Shown one piece after another: positions 51,295 through 56,707 of a stretch of 56,707 nt of DNA (its first letter is position 1; every line of letters begins with the position of its first letter). The notes beneath the pieces are model-generated. The model saw only the letters and a list, made by a program, of their open reading frames with translations. It made no database searches and was not told the DNA's origin. A program made the position numbers and the translations under genes. The stretch comes from Natronospirales bacterium (GTDB lineage: Bacteria; Pseudomonadota; Gammaproteobacteria; Natronospirales; REEB76). Where the stretch lies: NCBI GenBank assembly GCA_021816765.1, contig JAKAXB010000003.1, positions 164,074 through 220,780 on the forward strand, written 5' to 3'.

Positions 51295-52200
51295 CTACTG
51301 ATGCTGCTCTGTCACTGTGTCACTGTGGTTACTGGCAAGCAATTCCGGCCGCACATAGGTACCGCGTGAGGAAACATCCATCAGGTTTACACGCCTGTTT
51401 TCGCTGATTTCAACGATCAGATGCTGCCTAGAAACATCAGTATGGCCATGATCCAACTGGATATCACACTGGGATGAGCGACCGATGCTGTTGCGTCCCA
51501 CCTTCAGCGGGTAAGCGCTGCCCGCCTTACTCTCCTTGAGCACAACAGCCTCGCCCCGTTTAGCTAGCCGGTAGCGGGTAGTCCCCAGAAAAACAGTGAT
51601 ATCCGGCTTTTCCTGCATATCCACCTCCACGATATGGCAATGTGGCAGGCGCGAATATTTTTCCAACAAAACATCTCCGGATAGCGCAGATATTTCGTCC
51701 TTCCCTGTGCGGCGGAGAGCAGCCGTCAAGGGAGGTTCATTGCTTCCGGATCGCTCCTGATGCTGGCGAAATCCGTCCAGAGCATCACGGCGCGTTTCCA
51801 GGAATCGCAAGTATTGTGCCAAGGCTTCACGCTGATAATTCTCGGCGATATGCTCCGCATTACCAAGGGTAAACAGGATGGATGGCCAGTCATGATCATC
51901 CGGAACCTTGCTGATATCAAGACGCCGCCAGAGATTGGCAACAGGTTCGCCACTCTCTCTCGCGCTCACCATGACATCCATGACATTCTGATGCGCTTGC
52001 AACATCTTGCGGGCTTCGCGTTGCAGAGCGCGCTCATCGAGTTGCGCGAATTCTTCCAGACGATAACCGGGTACGGTAAGGCGTGTACTCAGGAAACGCG
52101 CAAATTCCTCCTGAGAGACGAACACCTTGTTTACGCCACCGATTTGGATCTTCAAGGTTCGGCGGCCAATAGCAGCCACAATATGCTTAAGGGTGGACAT
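51295..52200 (-). CDS. FHA-domain protein downstream of the giant exoprotein
   Basis: A 301-residue protein without a signal peptide or transmembrane helix, so cytoplasmic. The N-terminal half (about 1-170) is helical, charged and unrecognised (e.g. QREARKMLQAHQNVMDVMVS). The C-terminal part (about 210-285) is a forkhead-associated domain: PLKVGRNSIGRSSQCDIQLD, DVSRQHLIVEI and MDVSSRGTYV supply the conserved Gly-Arg, Ser-Arg-x-His and Ser-x-Gly-Thr positions. FHA domains bind phosphothreonine peptides, so a signalling or secretion-control role is inferred. The ATG at 52200 or the GTG at 52212 follows the exoprotein stop (52217) within 4-16 bases, indicating one transcript. Confidence 0.85.
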   Translation of the reverse strand: MSTLKHIVAAIGRRTLKIQIGGVNKVFVSQEEFARFLSTRLTVPGYRLEEFAQLDERALQREARKMLQAHQNVMDVMVSARESGEPVANLWRRLDISKVPDDHDWPSILFTLGNAEHIAENYQREALAQYLRFLETRRDALDGFRQHQERSGSNEPPLTAALRRTGKDEISALSGDVLLEKYSRLPHCHIVEVDMQEKPDITVFLGTTRYRLAKRGEAVVLKESKAGSAYPLKVGRNSIGRSSQCDIQLDHGHTDVSRQHLIVEISENRRVNLMDVSSRGTYVRPELLASNHSDTVTEQHQ

Positions 52201-52216
52201 GAATACCGGCACTCAT

Positions 52217-55200
52217 TCAGGTCTTGCCCTGGACCATGGGACGTGTTTGCCTAGTCCGGTTCCCTGATGACACCCGCCCTTCCGTTGGTTGTGGGTGGCA
52301 CGATTTACTGTTGGGTCGCTCGCACTGATCCATTGGCAGCATGATACCGGACCCGAAGACATCATATAGGGAAATATTCTGGAAAAGTGACACATCGATA
52401 AAACCACCCTGCAACAGCCCTCCGGTTTGAGCAAGTGCCGCAATCTGCTGGCCAATGCTGGTGACTTGGCTGTTAGCCTGTACAAAAAGTCCCAGTTGGG
52501 CGGCGATGGTATCGGCAATTACCGCTGTCGGACCGATCACCACCGGCAGGGTCGGCGGCGAAAGGAATGACTGTATTGCGCCCGTGGCAATCTGCACCTG
52601 AGCAACACTGCTCGGCACCTGGACGTTAAGTTCCTGGCCCAGCTGGCCGATTTGGCCGCCGGATACCAGCACCACCGTATTCGCGTTGATGAGTGTCTGC
52701 GGAGCGCCCGGGTTCTGCATCACACTGTTCTGGCTGCCTGCCACCAGAGTCACGGAATTGGCCGTAAGTGTGCCGCTGTCGAGGGATAGATTGCCCAGGC
52801 CGACCAGTACCAGTGATGCTGAATTGCCAAGCGTCAAACTGCCATTCACCGTAACATTGCCGGCCGCGACCGGCACGCTGATACCCACACCGCCGTTGGG
52901 TGCCGGTCCGGCGCCGATGTACAGAGCACCGTCATAGCCATCCATGGCGATATTGTTCAGCGTGAGACCGCTGCCACTGCCTCCGATATTGACTGCCAAG
53001 CCGTTTGTTTCCGGGAGAAGCGTGAGCGTGGTGTTGCCCCGCACCGAGCTGGCGCCGCCATCAAAACCAATCGTGTTGGCCTGTATGGTCGAGGCTGAAG
53101 TGATGTCCAGTCTGCCGCCGAAATTGATGGCGCCAGTCTTGCTGTTCAGTACACCGGCCAGGCTGGCGGCGCCGGATTGATAATTCTGGTTCCCTGAAGT
53201 GGTCACGGAACCCAGAGTAACCGCAGCACTATTCACCGTGAGGGAGGCAAGCGGCGTACTACCACCGACGACACCACCCAATGTTACCGGGCCGGATGTA
53301 TCCATAAGCGTCAGTGCGTGTGCGCCATCCACCGTACCGCTGATATTTATGCCGCCACCGCCGGCAGCGCTCAGCGCTGCGCCGGAAATCAGCGCCAAAT
53401 TGCCGTTCACCGTTACTCCGCCATTTACTGTGCTGGATAGGTTACCGGCAAGCTGCACATTGCCGGTATAGGATTGGACCGTGCTGGTGGTGACATTGCC
53501 CAGTGCAATCGTGCCGCCGTTGATCGTGAGACTCGCCAGCGGCGTGATCTGGCCAACCGGTGAAAGAATGACATTACCGCTGCCACTGTTGATGGCAAGA
53601 GCCTGGCTGCCGGAGGTAAGACCATTGATACCGGTTGCATGGGAAAAATCCACAGTAGTATTGGCGGTAATGACACTGACGCTCGCTCCAACAATGGCAA
53701 TACTGCCCGTTATACCACTGGTCAATAGACTGTTCGCCGAGATGCCATTACCCAGCGACAACGTGCCACTGGCCTGCAGTATCAGACTACCCAGATTACT
53801 CACAGCTTGCAGGTTGATATTCCCGACGCCGCTGTTCAGGGTCAGCGACGACGCCCCGCCGGATCCTGTAATACCCTGATCGAAGATGATGGCGCCGCTG
53901 CCGGTGGCGATGCTGGCGGTTGTTCCACTGCCTACAGCCGTCGGTGAAGCTAACTGCACACTGCCGCCATTGCTGGTGACGTTGCTGTCGAGTACTACCG
54001 GACCTGCGCCGGTCTGGGCAAGCGCACCATTCAGGTTAACCGGTCCCGCGATCATGAAGGTGCCACCGTTCTGGATGGTGAGCGTGCCACGTGTGGTATT
54101 GAATCCTTGCAGGGTAATATTTCCCGGTGTCTGCAATGTGGTACCGCCGCTGGCGCCACTGGTCACGCCGGTGAAAGTGATGTCACCGCTGGCGGCGGTG
54201 ACGGTAACCATGCTGCCGGCGAGATTGCCGCCGGTATTGCCGGTTACACCGGTGCCGCCCGTGAGGGACAGGATGCCTGTACCGGAACTCACTGTGCTGT
54301 CAAGATTCAGCTGACCCGCCGCAACCAGGCTCACATCGCTGCCGCCCCCGGCAGCAATAGTGCCTGCAGTGGTGATATCCCCACTGCTGGTGGTGAGTGT
54401 GATATTGCCACCGCTGGTTACCGGTCCATTAGCAATCAGGACGCCAGCAGAGGTGATGTAAACGGCACCATTATTGGTACTGACGGCACCCAGCGTGAGT
54501 GCGCCCGTATTGCTGATATTGATATCACCAACGCCGCTTACTGCGGCGCTCAGGTTAGTGGTAACGGTCTTGAGCAATGCCGCCGCTGTACCAATACCCG
54601 AAACGGCTGTAAGGTTGACTGCGCCGGCTGCAACGCTCTGGCCGGCGGTGTCCGTGATGGCGCCGCCGCTTGCGAGCGTCAGCGTACCGTTGCCCAAACT
54701 GATGCCTTGCAGGTTAACGCTACCCACCGTATTTATGAAGGCATTGCCATTGGAAGCGGCGATTTGCAGATTGCCGAGATTGCCAAGCAGCGGCTTGCTG
54801 GCGGAGCCGATGCTGGTGGCGCCGGAGATGGCCAAGGTACCCGCAGTCACGGTGGCGCCCGCATTGTCTGCGATGGTTCCCACATTATTGATGGCCAGGG
54901 TGGAGGCTGGAGCGATAAAGGAACCCACGATGTTGACGGTGTCTGCACCACCACCGCCGTTGATGGAACCGCTCACACCGGCGCTCAGACTGAAGGTATC
55001 CGCGCCGGTACCGCCGCTCAGAATCTGGAAGTCACTGAAGGCAAGTGCGGCATCCAGGGTGCCTGCATTACTGCCAGTCACATTCCAGATATTCGTGCTA
55101 TTCGGACCCGCAAGACTATTCGGCAACCCCGCCGCTCCATTCGCACCTACTATATCGGTGATATTATCAAAGCCTCCGGTAATGCTCGCCTCCGTGCCTT

Positions 55201-56707
55201 GCATTCCATCCGCCGTACCTGCTCCCGTGATGGTCACATTCCGCGCCGTCGTGTAAGCGCTCCAGTCAATGGTGTCATTACCGGAAGTCACTCCACCACC
55301 ATTGAGGCTGCCGCTCAAGCTTGCGCCATTGGCGAAGATAAAATTGTCCGTACCCGTACCGCCGATCAGGTTACCAATGTTCGTGAACGTGCCACCCAGA
55401 CCCGTCACCGTACCCTGGTTGGCACCGGTGACGCTCCAGGTATTGGCGCTGTTGTTCCCCTGCAGGCTGTTTCCCGTCGCCGCCCCGCTGCCGCCATTGA
55501 TATTGCCCGACAGGCTGCTGCTACCGGTAAATAGGAAGCTGTTGCTGCCGCTGCCGCCCATCAGGCTTTCGATGCTGCTGAAGTTGAAGCCATCTACATT
55601 GCCGGCATTGGTACCGTTGATCGTCCAGGTGTTCGCCGTGTTCGGTCCGGTGAGCATGTCGCTGCCCGCACTGCCCACCAGCGTACCAATGCCGCTGAAC
55701 GTCCCGCCGATCTGCGAGCCCGTGCCGCTGCTGCTGGAGCTCAAGGTCACGTTCACCGGTCCGGCGAGTGCCGCATAGTTCAGGGTGTTGCTGCCACTGC
55801 CGCCATTCACGTTGCCGCTTAGTGAGCCACTGCCCTGGAAAACGAAGCCGTCGTTGCCCGCTCCACCCATCAGGTTCTGCACATTGCTAAACGCCCCCAC
55901 CAGCGTCGTCGCTCCGCTTGTCACCATGCCGCTGTTGCTGCCGGTAATGTTGAACGTGTCTCCGCTGTTATCCCCCGTCAGCGTGTCGTTCCCGCCTCCG
56001 CCAGTAATACTGCCAATACTGCCGCCAGCCAACACAAAATTATCCGCACCGCTGCCGCCCACCAGGTTCTGGAAGCTGCCGAAGTTCAGCACCTGGGCGG
56101 AACCCGTATCCTGCAGCGTACCGCCGTTCGCCACGGTGAGCGTGTACGTCGCCCCGCTGGCATCCCCGGTCAGCGTATTGGTCGCTGTCGCCGATCCCGT
56201 CAGCGTCCCCATGTTGCTGAACCCGCTGATCCCGGTTGCCGTCCCGTTGTACCCCGCACTCCCCGGACCCGTGAGGCTCACGTTGGTCGCCGTCGTGTAG
56301 GCGCTTAAGTTCAAGCTGTTGCCGCCCGCGCCCCCGTTTACCAAGGTCTCCGTAGCACCATTACTGAATGTGAAACTGTCGTTCCCCGTCCCGCCCGTCA
56401 GGTTCTGGATGTTCGCGAACGTGCCGCCGATCCCCGTCAGCGTACCCGTGTTGGCTCCGGTGACGGTCCAGGTGTTCGCCACGTTGTCCCCCATCAGGGT
56501 GTTGATCCCGGCTCCGCCGTTGATCGAACCACTCAGCGTGCCCCCCGCAAGTGTGAAGCTGTCATTGCCCGTCCCGCCCATCAGGTCGGCAAAGTTACTG
56601 AAGATCAGGCCCTGTCCGTCGTTGTATGTCCCGCCATTCGTAGCGCTGATCGTCCACAGGTTGTTGGTCGCCTCGCCGCTGATCAGCGTGTTCGTCACCC
56701 CCGTACC
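52217..56707 (-). CDS. Giant repetitive exoprotein, filamentous-haemagglutinin/beta-helix type (N-terminus outside window)
   Basis: The frame is open from the right edge to the stop at 52217: 1496 residues visible, with the N-terminus missing, so signal peptide and any secretion domain cannot be checked. Composition is extreme: Gly, Ser, Thr, Ala, Asn and Val dominate, with few Lys, Cys or aromatic residues. The first ~590 residues are alternating repeats with GGTGNDSF and VTGANTG units; the next ~750 are less regular beta-helix-like segments (LTLASGGAITDTAG style) as in two-partner-secretion and autotransporter passengers. It ends LFQNISLYDVFGSG and a short polar tail containing two Cys. No barrel is present, so a separate exporter is expected. 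Probable role: surface adhesin or matrix fibre (inferred). Confidence 0.85.
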   Translation of the reverse strand, partial: GTGVTNTLISGEATNNLWTISATNGGTYNDGQGLIFSNFADLMGGTGNDSFTLAGGTLSGSINGGAGINTLMGDNVANTWTVTGANTGTLTGIGGTFANIQNLTGGTGNDSFTFSNGATETLVNGGAGGNSLNLSAYTTATNVSLTGPGSAGYNGTATGISGFSNMGTLTGSATATNTLTGDASGATYTLTVANGGTLQDTGSAQVLNFGSFQNLVGGSGADNFVLAGGSIGSITGGGGNDTLTGDNSGDTFNITGSNSGMVTSGATTLVGAFSNVQNLMGGAGNDGFVFQGSGSLSGNVNGGSGSNTLNYAALAGPVNVTLSSSSSGTGSQIGGTFSGIGTLVGSAGSDMLTGPNTANTWTINGTNAGNVDGFNFSSIESLMGGSGSNSFLFTGSSSLSGNINGGSGAATGNSLQGNNSANTWSVTGANQGTVTGLGGTFTNIGNLIGGTGTDNFIFANGASLSGSLNGGGVTSGNDTIDWSAYTTARNVTITGAGTADGMQGTEASITGGFDNITDIVGANGAAGLPNSLAGPNSTNIWNVTGSNAGTLDAALAFSDFQILSGGTGADTFSLSAGVSGSINGGGGADTVNIVGSFIAPASTLAINNVGTIADNAGATVTAGTLAISGATSIGSASKPLLGNLGNLQIAASNGNAFINTVGSVNLQGISLGNGTLTLASGGAITDTAGQSVAAGAVNLTAVSGIGTAAALLKTVTTNLSAAVSGVGDINISNTGALTLGAVSTNNGAVYITSAGVLIANGPVTSGGNITLTTSSGDITTAGTIAAGGGSDVSLVAAGQLNLDSTVSSGTGILSLTGGTGVTGNTGGNLAGSMVTVTAASGDITFTGVTSGASGGTTLQTPGNITLQGFNTTRGTLTIQNGGTFMIAGPVNLNGALAQTGAGPVVLDSNVTSNGGSVQLASPTAVGSGTTASIATGSGAIIFDQGITGSGGASSLTLNSGVGNINLQAVSNLGSLILQASGTLSLGNGISANSLLTSGITGSIAIVGASVSVITANTTVDFSHATGINGLTSGSQALAINSGSGNVILSPVGQITPLASLTINGGTIALGNVTTSTVQSYTGNVQLAGNLSSTVNGGVTVNGNLALISGAALSAAGGGGINISGTVDGAHALTLMDTSGPVTLGGVVGGSTPLASLTVNSAAVTLGSVTTSGNQNYQSGAASLAGVLNSKTGAINFGGRLDITSASTIQANTIGFDGGASSVRGNTTLTLLPETNGLAVNIGGSGSGLTLNNIAMDGYDGALYIGAGPAPNGGVGISVPVAAGNVTVNGSLTLGNSASLVLVGLGNLSLDSGTLTANSVTLVAGSQNSVMQNPGAPQTLINANTVVLVSGGQIGQLGQELNVQVPSSVAQVQIATGAIQSFLSPPTLPVVIGPTAVIADTIAAQLGLFVQANSQVTSIGQQIAALAQTGGLLQGGFIDVSLFQNISLYDVFGSGIMLPMDQCERPNSKSCHPQPTEGRVSSGNRTRQTRPMVQGKT
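54930..56707 (-). repeat. Alternating protein-coding repeats in the giant exoprotein
   Basis: About ten units. Type A (about 60-65 residues) has the pattern NTWxVTGxNxGTLxG, GGTFxNIxNLxGGTGNDSF, then LSGxxNGGxG. Type B (about 45-55 residues) has LNLSAYTTAxNVxLTGxG, GxxGFxNIxxLxGS. Units end in N-T-L or D-T-L joints. The repeats are diverged at DNA level but in register. The pattern also leaves long stop-free frames on the opposite strand, which are not genes. Confidence 0.7.

Noticed and set aside
54107-55534. Long plus-strand frames (475 and 260 codons) opposite the giant exoprotein
   Set aside because: They are by-products of the biased Gly/Thr/Asn codons of the repeats; no ribosome site, no family resemblance.
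54930-56707. RTX toxin / haemolysin reading of the GGxGNDxF motifs
   Set aside because: True RTX proteins carry tandem nonapeptides; here the motif occurs once per ~60 residues and no RTX toxin N-domain is visible.

Overview
The window is a 56.7-kb stretch of chromosome that looks like a free-living gammaproteobacterium with an estimated G+C in the mid-to-upper 50s percent. Reasons: a surE-pcm-nlpD-rpoS operon, a truD-ispF-ispD-ftsB-eno block, a lipid A/BamA/RseP block feeding into frr-pyrH-tsf-rpsB, and rpfE next to recJ as in Xanthomonas relatives. The genus cannot be named from the sequence. The gene order and the GTP-type PEP carboxykinase argue against Enterobacterales. No rRNA, tRNA, CRISPR array, insertion sequence, phage gene or origin was recognised, and no gene-free gap exceeds 300 bases.

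Layout. 1-2961: recJ (cut by the left edge) and an RpfE-like gene on the minus strand, with a divergent Mth938-like gene. 3193-6467: surE-pcm-nlpD-rpoS (stress sigma factor and companions). 6544-7296: a Smr-domain gene and a 59-residue two-helix membrane protein on the plus strand. 7307-35031: nearly 28 kb read without a break on the minus strand, from rpsB at the upstream end to an enoyl-CoA isomerase at the downstream end. It covers translation (rpsB, tsf, frr), UMP kinase, isoprenoid synthesis (dxr, uppS, ispD, ispF), phospholipid and lipid A synthesis (cdsA, lpxD, fabZ, lpxA, lpxB, kdsA), envelope assembly (rseP, bamA, skp, ftsB), replication (dnaE, rnhB), and accA, tilS, pyrG, eno and truD. 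Many neighbours share ATGA/TTGA stop-start overlaps, so translational coupling is widespread. 35265-41902: map, glnD and dapC-dapD-dapE (lysine/diaminopimelate) on the plus strand. 41907-42377: two small, A+T-richer membrane-protein ORFs of unknown origin. 42416-43731: dsbB and phoU. 43805-49290: phoR, phoB, tsaB, yoaA and a short PBP1B-like protein lacking the catalytic residues. 49487-51229: pckG. 51295-56707: a cytoplasmic FHA-domain protein directly downstream of, and probably co-transcribed with, a giant repetitive exoprotein cut by the right edge.

Most of the window is housekeeping. The parts that may be new biology are at the right end: (i) the giant exoprotein (at least 1496 residues, with alternating repeat units, then a beta-helix-like region) paired with a phosphopeptide-binding-type FHA protein; (ii) the PBP1B-like pseudo-glycosyltransferase upstream of yoaA-tsaB-phoBR; and (iii) the small membrane ORF pair between dapE and dsbB. 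Smaller oddities are a KdsA with Asp where the two known classes carry Cys or Asn, a long basic tail on ribosomal protein S2, a GC-rich discriminator at the rpsB promoter, and several TTG starts.
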